A DNA stretch of 64,000 bases. It comes from Sympetrum striolatum (lineage: Eukaryota; Arthropoda; Insecta; Odonata; Libellulidae). The stretch covers positions 1,674,001 to 1,738,000 of the forward strand of contig OX388350.1 of assembly GCA_947579665.1 (NCBI GenBank). Direction: 5' to 3'. A model generated the notes under the pieces. It was not told the DNA's origin. It saw only the letters and a list, made by a program, of their open reading frames with translations, and did not search any database. Position 1 is the stretch's first letter, and the number at the start of each line of letters is the position of its first letter. Of this stretch, positions 47,927-60,465 are shown in pieces. The translations under genes and the position numbers were made by a program.

Positions 47927-49004
47927 GGGGATCAAAAGTTTAACCATGTTCCGCAAATGCCAACGACTTGAAATTTTTACGACGTATTGGCCATGACGTG
48001 TAACCTCCAGGAAAAAGCCGAAATTGAACCTCGGTGTCATGGGTTCGATTCCAGAAGGCCACAAAGTCACGATTTTCCCCGTAAGGATACATGGCGTGGA
48101 TTTTCGAAAATTTTTTTGAGGCACTTCCCGGAAAAGGAGAGATTTGAAATTCAAGGGATCGCTAGATGCCGTGCATATCTAAAGGAAACCATAAAGACAT
48201 ATACGAATATTATCCTTGGTTCGATGCTAGGTCGGGGCAAAAATCAGCCGTTTAAAATGCATTGTGGCAATTTTAAAAATTTTTTGGACCCTTTTCCGAT
48301 GGCATAGAAACTTGAAATTCGGTATGAGGTTAGATACTATAAAAATATATCATAATCGAAGTTTACGCATTCGCTGATGGTCCTAGGTTCGATCCCAGAG
48401 GGACATTTAAATTCCTCAATGCATTTCTTACGGAGAAAACGGAAACAAATTTTAGGTACTTCCAGGCACGATATCGACTTCAAACTTTGCATATAGAAAG
48501 ATCAAGTCCATACAAATCAAACAGTGCATTCACAGCTATCAATGTGTCCTGGGTTCTACACCAGGTGTCTCTGCAATCAGAAGTTGATCCGATTTTTAGG
48601 AATTATTTTGAACCCTTTCCCAATAATATAGAAACTTGAAATTCGGTATATAGATAGAGATCATAAATATCTTTCATAAACATATTTTAGATTTCCAGGA
48701 TCGTCCTTGGTTCGAGTCCCGAGAGCCATTTACATTCGTGAAAATTAGAACGTCTTTTGAGGCAGTTGTAGCCAATATTTCTGCTTGAATTTTCACACAT
48801 GGTTAGAGATGATGATCTTCTATTGTGTTCCATAGTAGGTTTACCGGTAAGTCCCGGGTTCGATGCCAGACGATGAAATTTCAGCGAATTTTATGAAAAA
48901 ATTAAATCCTATTTTTTTTCTTTTGAGGACCTTCCCGATATAATGCCGATATGAAATTAGTGTTGTCGATCTGCTTGCAGTATGCAAGCAACATTTTACT
49001 CGTA
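47927..49004 (+). repeat. Unit 45, full length, type II leader
   Basis: 1,078 bp. The third box reads CCTAGGTTCGATCCC and the fourth GGGTTCTACACCAGG (core changed). A type II spacer with an AAGTT(AT)n tract precedes it. Confidence 0.89.
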
Positions 49005-49078
49005 TATATATATAGGTATATCCGGAGAAGCGTCTATATATAATAGATAGATGCTTCTCCGGATTCATTCATATATCA

Positions 49079-49278
49079 TACGAGTAAAATGTAGCTTGCA
49101 TACTGCAAGCAATTCGACAACACTAATTTCATGTCGGCATCATATCGGAACGGCCCCTGCAAATTTTAAGAATATTTTCAATCCCTTTTTTTTCTTTTGA
49201 CGGCCGTTCCGATATGATGCCGACATGAAATTAGTGTTGTCAAATTGCTTGCAGTATGCAAGCTACATTTTACTCGTA
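49079..49278. repeat. Unit 46, inverted pair of solitary 3' ends
   Basis: Two tail/hairpin segments face outward within 200 bp. The arms pair over about 75 bp, share the private changes GCAATTCGAC / GTCAAATTGC at the hairpin base and ATCGGAACGG, and are separated by about 45 bp of T-run sequence. No box is present. A local inverted duplication is the simplest reading. Confidence 0.85.
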
Positions 49279-49334
49279 TGATATACGAATGAATCCGGAG
49301 AAGCATCTATATATAATAGATACACTCATTCATA

Positions 49335-50149
49335 GGGGATCAAAAGTTTAACCATGTTCCACAAGTGCCATCGACTTGAAATTTTTACGACATTATGGCC
49401 ATGACAAGTAACCTCCAGAAAAATTCTGACCTTCAGTCTCAGTGTCATGGGTTCGATTCCAGAAGGCCCCAAAGTCCCGATTTTATCCATAAGGATACAT
49501 GGTGAGGATTTTCGAAATTTATTTTGAGGCACTTCCCGGAAAAGGAAAGAGTTGAAATTCTAGGGACCGCTAGATGTCGTGGATATCCAACGAAAATCAA
49601 AAATGATACAAGAACAAGTCCTTACAAATCAAACTATGCATTCACATCTCACAATATTTCCTGGGTTCGACACCAGGTGTCTCTACAATCAGTAGTTGAT
49701 CCGATTTTTAAGAATTATTTTGAGCCCTTTTCCAATAATATAGAAATTCGAAATTAAGCACCTACAGAGAGATCATACATAAATTTCACGAACAAATTTT
49801 AGATTTCCAAGATCGTCCTTGCTTCGAATCCAGAGAGAGATTTACTTTCGTCAAAAATAGAATGTCGTTTGAGGCAGTTGCAGCCAATATTTCTGCCTAA
49901 AATTTCACACATAGTTAGAGATGGTGATCTCCTAATGTGCTGCATAGTAAATTTACCAGTAAGACCCGGGTTCGATGCCAGCCGATAAAAATTTCAGCAA
50001 ATTTTAAGAAAAATTTCGATTAAGTTTTAGCGAATTTTAAGATTAGTTTCAATCCTTTTTTTATCTTTTCAGCACCTTCCCTATATAATGCCAATATTAA
50101 ATTAGTGTTGTCAATCTGCTTGCAGTATGCAAGCTACATTTTACTCGTT
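49335..50149 (+). repeat. Unit 47, two boxes deleted
   Basis: 815 bp. After the first monomer (type II) the sequence jumps at about 49601 from CGAAAATCAAA to ATGATACAAGAACAAG in the monomer before box 4, so boxes 2 and 3 are gone. A short duplication of TTTTAGCGAATTTTAAGA lies near 50020-50045. The tail ends ACTCGTTA. Confidence 0.86.
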
Positions 50150-50201
50150 ATATATAGATGCTTCTCCGGATTCACTCATGATATACCCAGATAACCAGAT
50201 A

Positions 50202-51104
50202 GGATACTAATTCACAGCCTAAACCACAAGCGTGATTGACTTGAAATTTTTACGATGTATTGGCCATAACGTGTAACCGCCAGAAAAAATGTGATTTTGA
50301 ACCTCGGTGCCATGGGTTCGAATCCAGACGATCTTGGAAATCTAAAACATGTTTCTGAAAGTTATTTATGATCTCTATCTATATGCCGAATTTCAAGTTT
50401 CTATATTGAAGGGAAAGGTTTGAAAATAATTCCTAAAAATCGGATCAATTTCTGAATGCAGAGACACCTGGTGTCGAAGCCAGGAAATACTGTAAGCTGT
50501 GAATGCAAAGTTTGATTTGTAAGGACTGGCTTTTCTATCATGCAAAGTTTGATGTCGATAGCATGCCGGGAAGTACGTAAATTTTGTTTCCGTTATCTCC
50601 GTAAGAAATGCATTGAGAAGTGCAAATGGCCCTCTGGGATCGAACCAAGGACCATCAGCGAACATCTAAATTTCATTATGATATATATTCATGATATCTA
50701 TCGACGTGCCGAGTTTCAAGTTTCCATGCCATCGGGAAAGGGTAGAAAAAAAATCTTAAAAATTGCCACAATGCATTTTAAACGGCCGATATTTGCCTCG
50801 ACCTAGCATCGAACCCAGGTGATTTTCCGTAAAACTCATTTATGTTTTCGATAGATCATGACCATATATAAAGGCTCCTAGAGTTTCGATTCTCTACCTA
50901 TCCGGGAAGTATTTTTTAAAAATTCCCGAAAATCTAAGCAATGCATTTAAACGGGAAAAATCGGGATTTTGGGGCCCTCTGGAATCGAACTCATGACACT
51001 GAGGATGAAAATCACAATTTTTCTGGCGGTAAATTGTTATGGCCAATACGCAGTAAAAATTTGAACTCAATCACGCTTGTGGTTTTGGCTGTGAATTTGT
51101 ATCC
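50202..51104. repeat. Unit 48, chimeric unit with inversion breakpoint in a box
   Basis: 50202-50322 is the plus-sense leader and first box. At TTCGAA (50317-50322) the sequence continues as minus-sense monomer 5 (CCAGACGATCTTGGAAATC) and runs through the remaining boxes to a second type I leader. The result has leaders at both ends and no tail. TTCGAA is its own reverse complement, giving a natural crossover point. Confidence 0.87.
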
Positions 51105-51217
51105 TATCTATCTATATACCTATCTATATACCTATCTATATACCTATCTATATACCTATCTATTTATATGAATGAATCCGGAGAAGCATCTATATATAAT
51201 AGATATTCATATATATA
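51105..51217. repeat. 12-bp minisatellite (TATCTATATACC)n and spacer block
   Basis: Four to five copies of TATCTATATACC after the leader are followed by GAATGAATCCGGAGAAGC and the TA palindrome. The same 12-mer occurs in two to three copies at 32620 and 15766. Confidence 0.85.
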
Positions 51218-52283
51218 TACGAGTAAAATGTAGCTTGCATACTGCAAGCAGATCGACAACAATAATTTAGAATCGGCATTATATCGGGACGGCCCTACAA
51301 AGAAAAAGAATAGGATTGAAAATATTCTGAAAATTCGCTGCAATTTATTCGTCTGGCATCGAACCAAGGCCTTCCTGGTAAACCTACTGTGCAGCACAAA
51401 GGAATATCACCATCTCTTACTATGTGTGAAAATTCAACCAAAATTATTGCCTCTTACTGCCTCAAACGACGTCCTACTTTTCAATTATGTAAATGGCTCT
51501 CTGGATTCGAACCAAGGACGATCTAGGAAATCTAGAACATGTTTTGGAAATCTTTCTATGTTCTCTCTCTATATATCTAAATTCGTGTTTTAATATTATT
51601 GGGAAGGGGTTTAAATTAATTCTTAAAAATCGGATAATTTACTGATTGTAGAGACTCCTGGTGTCGAACCCAAGAAATATTGATAGCTGTGAATGCACGG
51701 TATGACTTATTAGGACTTCATATTATTTCTTACTAAGTTTGAAGTCGATATCATATCGGGAAGTACCTAAAACTTTTTTCTGTTATCTCCATAAGAAATG
51801 CATTGCGGAATGCAAATGGCTCCCTGGTACCGAACCAAGGACCATCAGCGAATATGTAAAATTTGATTATGAAACAAATTTATGATCTCTAACTCCATGC
51901 CGAATTTCAAGTTTCCATGCCATCGGGAAAGGGTCCAAAAAAAATCTTAAAAATCGCCACAATGCATTTTAAACGGCCGATTTTTGCCTCGACCTAGCAT
52001 CGAACCCAGGATATTTTTAGTAAAACTCATTTATGGTTTAAATAGATCATGACCATATATATCGGCTCCTTGAGTTTCAAGTCTCTACCTATCCGGCAAG
52101 AATTTTTTAAAAATTCCCGAAAATCAAATCAATGCATTTAAACGGGAAAAATCGGGACTTTGGGGCCCTCTGGATTCGAACCCATGACACTGAGGTTCAA
52201 AATCGCAATTTTTCTGGTGGTTACACATTATGGCCAATATGTCGTAAGAATTTCAAGTCAATGACGCTTGTGGTTTGGCCTGT
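51218..52283 (-). repeat. Unit 49, nearly full length, leader tip lost
   Basis: Relative of unit 30 (CATCGAACCAAGGCCTTCCTG). The leader stops at TTTGGCCTGT and passes through ATTAATATTATATT into the inverted leader of unit 50. There is no CTTCTCCGGA block at this head-to-head joint. Confidence 0.86.
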
Positions 52284-52299
52284 ATATTAATATTATATT

Positions 52300-53376
52300 G
52301 GATACAAAGTCACAGGCTAAACCACTAGCGTCAATGGCTTGAAATTTTTACCACATATTGGCCATAACGTATAACCTCCAGAAAAATTGCGATTTTGAAC
52401 CTCAGTGTCATGGGTTCGATTCCAGAGGACCCCAAAGTCCCAATTTTTCCCGTTTAAATGCATTGCTTAGATTTTCGGGAATTAAAAAAAAATACTTTCC
52501 GGGTAGGTAGAGAATCAAAACTCAAGGAGCCTATATATATTGTCATGTTCTATCGAAAACATAAATGAGTTTTACTAATAATATCCTGGGTTCGATGCTA
52601 GGTCGGGGCAAAAATCGGCCGTTTAAAATGCATTGTGGCGATTTTTAAGATTTTTTTTGGACCCTTTCCCGATGGCATGGAAACTTGAAATTCGGCATGG
52701 AGTTGGAGATCAAATATAAATTTCAGGATCAAATTTTACATATTCGCTGATGGTCCTTGGTTCGATCCCAGAGGGAAATTTAAATTCCTCAATGCATTTC
52801 TTAGGGAGATAACGGAAACAAATTATAGGTACTTCCCGGCACGATAAAGACTTCAAACTTTGCACTAATAAAGATTAAGTGCATACATATCAAACTGTGC
52901 ATTCCCAGCTGTCAATGTGTCCTGAGTTCGACACCAGGCGTCTCTACAATCAGTAACTGATCCGATTTTCAATAATTATTTTGAACCCTTTCCCAACAAT
53001 ATAGAAACATGAAATTCGGCATGTAGATACACATCATAAATAACTTTCGGGAACATTTTTTTGATTTCCAAGATCATACTTGGTTCGAATCCAGAGAGCC
53101 ATTTAAATTCGTGAAAATTAGAATGTCTTTTGAGGCAGTTGTAGCCCATATTTCTGCTTGAATTTTCACACATAGTTAGAGATGGCGATGTTCTATTGTG
53201 CTGCATAGTAAGTTCAACAGTAAAGACCCGGGTTCGATGCAAGACGATGGAATTTCAGCGAATTTTAAGAAAAATTTCAATCCATTTTTTTCTTTTGATG
53301 GCCGTCCCGATATGATACCGACATTAAAATAGTGTTGTCGATCTGCTTGCAGTATGCAAATAACATTTTACTCGTA
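52300..53376 (+). repeat. Unit 50, full length, hairpin base mutated
   Basis: 1,077 bp. The tail side reads GCAGTATGCAAATAACATTT, breaking the hairpin stem. The same change is present in inverted unit 53 (AATGTTATTTGCATACTGC). The sixth box GGGTTCGATGCAAGACG is intact at its core. Confidence 0.88.
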
Positions 53377-53425
53377 TATATATAGGTATATCCGGAGAAG
53401 CGTCTATATATAATAGATAGATATA

Positions 53426-55430
53426 GGGGATCAAAAGTCTAACCATGTTCCACAAGTACCAACGACTTGAAATTTTTACGACATATTGGCCATAACGTGT
53501 AACCTCCAGGAAAAATCCGATATTGAACCTCTGTATCATGGGTTCGATTCCAGAAGGCCCCAAAGTCGCGATTTTCTCCATAAGGATACATTGCGAGGAT
53601 TTTCGAACATTTTTTTGGTGCACTTTCCGGAAACGTAGAGAGTTGAAATTCCAGGGATCGCTAGAAGCCGTGCAACTCAAACGTAAATCAGAAAGACATT
53701 GTTGAATATGGTCCATGGTTCGATGCTAGGTCGGGGCAAAAATCGGCCGTTTAAAATGCATTGCGGCGATTTGGAAGATTTTTTTTGGATCCTTTCCCGA
53801 TAACATGGATACTTGAAACTCGTTGTTCGCTGATGGTCCTTGGTTCGATTCCAGAGGGCCATTTGCACTTCTCAATGCATTTCTTACGGAGATAACGGAA
53901 ACAAAATTTACGTACTTCCCGGCATGCTATCGACTTCAAATTTTGCAAGATACAAAAGCAAGTCTTTGCAAATCAAACTGTGCATTCACAGCATCCAATA
54001 TGTCCTGGGTTCGACACCAGGTGTCTCTGCAATCAGAAGTTGATCCGATTCTTAGGAATTATTTTGAAACCTTTCCCAATAATATAGAAACTTGAAATTC
54101 GGCATATAGATATAGGTCATGAATAACTTTCAGAAACATGTTTTAGATTTCCAAGATCGTCCTTGGTTCGAATCCAGAGAGCCATTTACATTCGTGAAAA
54201 TTAGAACGTCTTTTGAGGCAGTTGTAGGCAATATTTCTGCTTGAATTTTCACACATAGTTAGAGATGGTGATCTTCTATTTTGCTGCATAGTAAGTTCAC
54301 TGGAGAGACCCGGGTTCGATGCCAGACACTTAAATTGAAGCGAATTTGAAGAATATTTCCAATTCTTTTTTTACTTTCTCCATATACGAAGTATAGAGAA
54401 AGTATTGTTTTCATGAAAAAATTCGACTTCGAGATTTCAACGGAAATACACGTTTTGGGGTCCCTAGAACAAGTTTTGACTATTTTCGGAATGATGTCTG
54501 TGTGTTTGTGTGTGTGTGATAGTGGGCACTCTTACCTGAAAACTATTAGTCGTATCAATACCAAACTTCATATATAGTACTGTGGTGTGTGCTGTCAGAG
54601 TTGATTAGGTTTTGAAGTAAATCGGTCAACCGGAAGTCGAGCTTTATTCATTAAAGCTCATTTCCGGTTTTCAAAATATCTCCATAAATATGTTACATAG
54701 GTAGATTGTATACTTTATAAAAGTTTTATATAATGTGATTTGCTATAACTTTTCTATTTAACATATTTTTTTATCACCGGTTGATTAGGAGTTATTCGTG
54801 AAATACCGATAAACCGGAAGTAACTGATTATGTTCTTTGTGGGCGCTCTAACATGAAAACCATTCGTAGTATCAACACTAAATTTCTTATATAGTATTTT
54901 GGTTTATTTTTTTAGAGTTGATTAGATTTTGGAGTAAATCGGTTAACCGGAAATCGAGCTTTAATCTTCAAAGCTCATTTCCGGTTTTCAAAATATCTCC
55001 ATAAATATGATATTTAGGTAAGTGTTATTAATTATAAAGGTTTTAGAAAATGATATTTACTATGACTTTTGTATGAAACATATTTTTATATCACTGATTG
55101 TGTAAGAGTTATTTGTGAAATACTGATAAACCGGAAGTCGCTGATTATGTACGTTGTGGGCGCTTTTGGCGCTGGGGCGAAAGGCCACTTCATCGTTTTT
55201 CATCGAACAAGTCCTGAAAAACATTATTTATAATGTTTGTGACATAAAAGGTAATAATATATAAATTAATCACTCATCTTCAAAGTTTAGATGGAATAAA
55301 GAGTTCGAAATTACTGTCGTAGATTAATATTTACATCTTATATATGGAGAAAGTCATGTGCTGGCCACATCAGATTTTTTTCTTTTGAGGACTGTCCCGA
55401 TATGAAATTAATGTTGTCGATCTGCTTGCA
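53426..55430 (+). repeat. Unit 51, split by element Z copy 2; shares its hairpin with unit 52
   Basis: Type II leader. A deletion of about 55 bp at 53822 (GAAACTCG joined to TTGTTCGCTGATGG) shortens the second linker. The T-run holds the insert 54372-55374. The unit ends at the hairpin loop, where it passes straight into inverted unit 52, so the ACATTTTACTCGTA tail is missing. Confidence 0.86.
54372..55374 (+). mobile_element. Nested element Z, copy 2 (non-coding, about 1.0 kb)
   Basis: Homologous to 13132-14165 along its full length, in the same orientation and at the same T-run of a host unit. Tandem starts GTGGGC lie at 54522, 54839 and 55156, exactly 317 apart. The (TG)n tract is shorter. 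Differences are frequent, so the two copies are not a recent duplication. Flanking T-runs prevent reading a target-site duplication. Confidence 0.75.
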
Positions 55431-55452
55431 TACTGCAAGCAGATCGACAACA
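55412..55452. repeat. Perfect 19-bp palindrome joining units 51 and 52
   Basis: TGTTGTCGATCTGCTTGCA, a TAC loop, then the exact reverse complement. Two inverted units share one terminal hairpin and have lost both tails and any spacer. This looks like crossover or template switching at the hairpin. Confidence 0.88.
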
Positions 55453-56483
55453 CCAATTTAATGTCGGCAACCTTTCGGGACGGTCTTAAAAAGAAAAAAA
55501 AATGAAAATAATCTTAAAATTCGCTGCAATTTTAATCGTCTGGCATCGAACCCGGGTCTTCCTGGCTATCCTATTAGGCAGCACAACAGAAGATCACCAT
55601 CACTAACTATGCGTGAAAATTCAAGCAGAAATATTGGCTGAAACTGCCTCAAACGACGCTCTACTTTTCATGAATGAAAATGGCTCTCTGGATTCGAACC
55701 AAGGACTATCTAGGAAATCTAAAATATGTTCATCTAAAGTATGTATGATATCTATCTATATGCCGAATTTCAAATTTCTATATAATTGGGAAATGTTTCA
55801 AAATAATTCCTAAATATCGGATCAACTTCTGATTTCAGAGACACCTGGTGTCGAACCCAGGAAATATTGTAACGTGTGAATGCATAGATTGATTTGTAAT
55901 GACTTGCTCTTGTATCATGCAAAGTTTGAAGTTGATAGCATGACGGGAAGTACCTAAATTTTGTTTCCGTTATCTCCGTAAGAAAAGCATTGAGAAGTCA
56001 AATGGCCCCCTGGGATCGAACCAAGGACCATCAGCAAACATGTAAAATTTAATTATGAAATATATTTATGATATCGATCCACATGCTCAGTTTCACGTAT
56101 CTATGTTATCGGGAAAGGATCAAAAAAAAATCTTCAAAATCGCCGCCATGCATTTTAAACGGCCGATTTTTGCACCGAACTCGCATCGAACCATGGACCA
56201 TATTCAGCGATGACTTTTTCATTTTCGTTGGATTTGCACGGCTTCTAGCGATCCCTCGATTTTCAACAATCTCCTTTTCCGGAAAGTGCCTCAAAAAAAA
56301 TTTCGAAAATCCCCGCCAGGTAATCTTATGGGGAAAATCGCGACTTTGGGGCCTTCTGGAATCGAACCCATGACACTGAGGTTCAAAGTCGGCTTTTTCC
56401 TGGACGTTACACGTTATGGCCAATGTGTCCTAAAAATTTCAAGGCAGTGGTACTTGTGGAACATGGTTAGACTTTTGATCCCC
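55431..56483 (-). repeat. Unit 52, full length without tail, type II leader
   Basis: 1,053 bp from the shared hairpin to GATCCCC. The tail-side half is the inverted counterpart of unit 34 (CCTTTCGGGACGGTC, ATGAATGAAAATGGC). The second box has changed to CTCGCATCGAACCATGG. Confidence 0.87.
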
Positions 56484-56532
56484 TATATCTATCTATTATA
56501 TATAGACGCTTCTCCGGATATACCTAAATATA

Positions 56533-57612
56533 TACGAGTAAAATGTTATTTGCATACTGCAAGCAGATCGACAACACTATTTTAATGTCGGCATCATATC
56601 GGGACGGCCATCAAAAGAAAAAAATGGATTGAAATTTTTCTTAAAATTCGCTGAAATTCCATCGTACTGCATTGAACCGGGTTCATCCGGGTCTTACTGG
56701 TGAACCTACTATGAAACACAATAGAAAATCACCATCTCTAACTATGGGTGAAAATTCAAGCAGAAATATGGGCTACAACTGCCTCAAAAGACGTTCTAAA
56801 TTTCACGAATTTAAATGGCTCACTGGATTCGAACCTAGGACGATCTTGGAAATCTAAAACATTTTTCTGAAAGTTATTTATGATCTCTATCTATATGCCG
56901 AATTTGAAGTTTCTATATTATTGGGAAAGGGTTCAAAATTGTTCCTAAGAATTGAATCAATTACTGATTGTAGAGACGCCTGCTGTCGAACCCAGGACCT
57001 ACTGGCAGCTGTGAAAACACATTATGACTTGGTTTGACCTGATCTTATTAAATGCAAAGTTTGAAGTCAACAACTTGCCAGGAAGTACCTAAAATTTGCT
57101 TCCGTAATCTCCATAAAAATGCATTGTAGGATGTAAATGGCCCTCTGGGATCGAACCAAGGACCATCAGCGAGTTCTAAAATTTTATTATGAAATATATT
57201 TATGATATATATCCACGTGCCAAGTTTCAAGTTTCCAAGTCATCTGTAAGTAATTAAAAAAAATCTTAAAAATCGCTATGTAAATTAAACGGGAGAATAT
57301 TTGCCCTGGCCTAGCATCGAACCAAGGATAATATTTTTAGATGTCTTTGTGGTTTCCTTTAGATATACACGGCATCTAGCGATCTCTATAATTTCAACTC
57401 TCAACTCATCCGGGAAGTGCCTCAAAAAAATTTTCGAAAATCCCCGCCATGTATCTTTATGGAGAAAATCGGGACTTTGGGGCCTTCTGGAATCGATCCC
57501 ATGACACTGTGGTTCAAAGTCGGATTTTTCCTGGAGGTTACACGTTATGGCCAAAATGTCGTAAAAATTTCAAGCCTTTGACGCTAGTGGTTTAGCCTGT
57601 GACTTTGTATCC
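56533..57612 (-). repeat. Unit 53, full length, mosaic with units 16/19
   Basis: 1,080 bp. From about 56950 to 57370 it matches units 16 and 19 (CTACTGGCAGCTGTGAAAAC; TCGCTATGTAAATTAAACGG) but both ends differ: the leader is GTATCC (type I) and the tail has the unit 50 hairpin change. The sixth box flank has an inserted ACCGGGTTCATCCGGG-like stretch and a TTGAACC core. Confidence 0.88.
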
Positions 57613-57634
57613 TCTCTATATATCTATATCTATA

Positions 57635-58711
57635 TACGAGTAAAATGTAGCTTGCATACTGCAAGCAGATCGGCAATACTAATTTCATATCGGCATCATA
57701 TCGGGACGGTCTTTAAAAGAAAAAAAAAGGATTTAATTTTTTCTTAAAATTCTCTGAAATTTCATCGTCTGGCATCGAACTTGGGTCTTACTGGTAAACC
57801 TAGTATGAAACACAATAGAAGATCACCATCTCTAACTATGTGTGATAATTCAAGCAGAAATATTGGCTATAACTGCCTCAAAAAACGTTCTAATTTTCAC
57901 GAATGTTAATGCCTCTCGGGACTCGAACCAAGGACGATCGTGGAATTCTAAAATATGTTTCTGATAGATATTTATGATCTCTATCTATATGCCGAATTTC
58001 AAGTTTCTATTTTAGTGGGAAAGGTTTCAAAATAATTCCTAAAAATCGGATCAAATTCTGATTTCAGAGACACCTGGTGTCGAACCCAGGACGTATTGCA
58101 AGCTGTGAATGCGTAGTTTGATTTGTTAAGTCTTGCTCTTGTATCATGCAAAGTTTGAAGTCGATAGCATACCGGTAAGTACCTTAATTTTGTTTCCGTT
58201 ATCTCCTTAAGAAATGCATTGAGAAGTGCAAATGGCCCTCTGGGATCGAACCAAGGACCATCAGCGAACATGTATAATTTTATTATGAAATATATTCATG
58301 ATATCTAACCTCATTCCAAATTTCAGGTCTCCATGCAATCGGCAAATGGTCCAAATAAAATCTAAAAAATCGCCGCAATGCATTTTAAACGGCCAATTTT
58401 TGCCCCAACCTAGCATCGAACCTTGGACAATATTCGAAGATGTCTTTTTGATTTTCGTTACATATCCACGGCATCTAGCGATCCCTCGAATTTGAACTCT
58501 CTACCTTTCCGGGAAGTACCTCAAAAAAATTTTCGAAAAACTTCACCATGTATCCTTATGGAGAAAATCGGGACTTTGGGGCCTTCTGGAATTGAACCCA
58601 TGACACCGAGGCTCAATGTCGGCTTTTTCCTGGAAGTTACACGTTATGGCTAATATGTCGTAAAAATTTCAAGTCAATGTCGCTTTTGGTTTAGCCTGTG
58701 AATTTGTATCC
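57635..58711 (-). repeat. Unit 54, full length, type I leader with type II first monomer
   Basis: 1,077 bp. The sixth box is GGCATCGAACTTGGGTC. The first box is GGAATTGAACCCATG, losing TTCGA. The leader is followed by TATCTGGG and a spacer block. Confidence 0.88.
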
Positions 58712-58756
58712 TATCTGGGTATATATATGAATGAATCCGGAGAAGCATCTATATAT

Positions 58757-59367
58757 AACGAGTTAAATGTTGCTTGCATACTGCAAGCAGATCGACAACA
58801 GTATTTTCATGTCGGCATCATATCGGGACGGCCATCAAAAGAAAAAAAGGATTGAAATTTTTCTTAAAATTCGATGCAATTCCATCGTCTGGCATCGAAC
58901 CCTGGTCTTTACTGTTGAACTTACTATGCAGCACAATAGAACATCGCCATCTCTAACTATGTGTGAAAATATAAGCAGAAATATGGGCTACAACTGCCTC
59001 AAAAGTCGTTCTAATTTTCACGAATTTAAATGGCTCTTTTTAATGGCCGATTTTTGCCCCGACCTAGCATCGAACCAAGGATAATATTCGTAGATGTCTT
59101 TATGGTTTCCTTTAGATATGCATGACATCTAGCGGTCCCTCAAATTTCAACTCTCTCCTTTTCCGGGAAGTGCCTCAAAACAATTTTCGAAAATCCCCGC
59201 CATGTATTCTTATGGACAAAATCGCGACTTTGGGGCCTTCTAGAATCGAACCCATGACACCGAGGTTCAAAGTCGGCTTTTTCCTGGAGGTTACACGTCA
59301 TGGCCATAACGTGGTAAAAATTTCAAAACAGTGGCACTTGTGGAACATGGTTAGAATTTTGATCCCC
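58757..59367 (-). repeat. Unit 55, internally deleted, three boxes
   Basis: 611 bp. At about 59035-59044 AAATGGCTCT in monomer 5 is joined to TTTTAATGGCCGATTTTTGC before box 2, removing boxes 5, 4 and 3. Boxes 6, 2 and 1 remain (the first box reads TAGAATCGAACCC). The leader is type II. Confidence 0.87.
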
Positions 59368-59387
59368 TATATATATATATATATATA

Positions 59388-60465
59388 TACGAGTAAAATG
59401 TAGCTTGCATACTGCAAGCAGATCGACAACACTATTTTCATTTCGGCATCATATCGGGACGGCCATCAAAAGAAAAAAATGGATTGAAATTTTTCTTAAA
59501 ATTTGATGAAATTCCATTGTCTGGCATCGAACCCGGGTCTTTACTGTGAACTTACTATGCAGCACAATAGACCATCACCATCTCTAACTATGTGAGAAAA
59601 TTCAAGCAGAAATATGGGCTACAACTTCCTCAAAAGACGCTCTAACGTTCATGAATGTAAATGGCTCTCGGGACTCGAACCAAGGACGATCTTGGAAATC
59701 TAAAATATGTTTCTGAAAGTTATCAATCATCTCAATATAAATGCCAAATTTCAAGTTTCTATATTATTGGGAAAGGTTTCAAAATAAATCCGAAAAATCG
59801 GATCAACTTCTGATTGCAGAGACACCTGGTGTCGAACCCAGGACACATTGATAGCTGTGAATGCATAGTTTGATTTGTTTAGTCTTGCTCTTCTATCTTG
59901 CAAAGTTTGAAGTCGATAGCATGCCGGGAAGTACCTAAAATGTGTTTCCGTTATCTCCGTAAGAAATGCATTGAGGAATTTAAATGTCCCTCTGGGATCG
60001 AACCAAGGACCATCAACGAATATGTAAGATTCGATTATGATAAATTATTATGGTATCTAACTTCATACCGAATTTCAAGTTTCTATGCCATCGGAAAAGG
60101 GTTCAAAACAAATCTTAAAAATCGCCACAATGCATTTCAAACGGCCGATTTTTGCCCCGACCTAGCCTCGAACCAAGGATAATTTTCGTAGATGTCTTTA
60201 TGGTTTCCTTTAGATATGCACGGCATCTAGTGATCCCTTGAATTTCAAATCTTTCCTTTTCCGGGAAGTGCCTCAAAAAAATTTTCGAAAATCCCCGCCA
60301 TGTATCCTTATGGGGAAAATCGCGACTTTGGAGCCTTCTGGAATCGAACCCATGACACCGAGGTTCAATGTCGGCTTTTTCCTGGAGGTTACACGTCATG
60401 GCCATAACGTCGTAAAAATTTCAAGTCGGTGGCACATGTGGAACATGGTTAGACTTTTGATCCCC
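59388..60465 (-). repeat. Unit 56, full length, type II leader
   Basis: 1,078 bp with all six cores. The tail (ATTTTCATTTCGGC) is of the unit 18 type, but the fifth monomer (TCTCGGGACTCGAACC) is of the unit 4 type. The second box reads AGCCTCGAACCAAGG. Confidence 0.89.
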
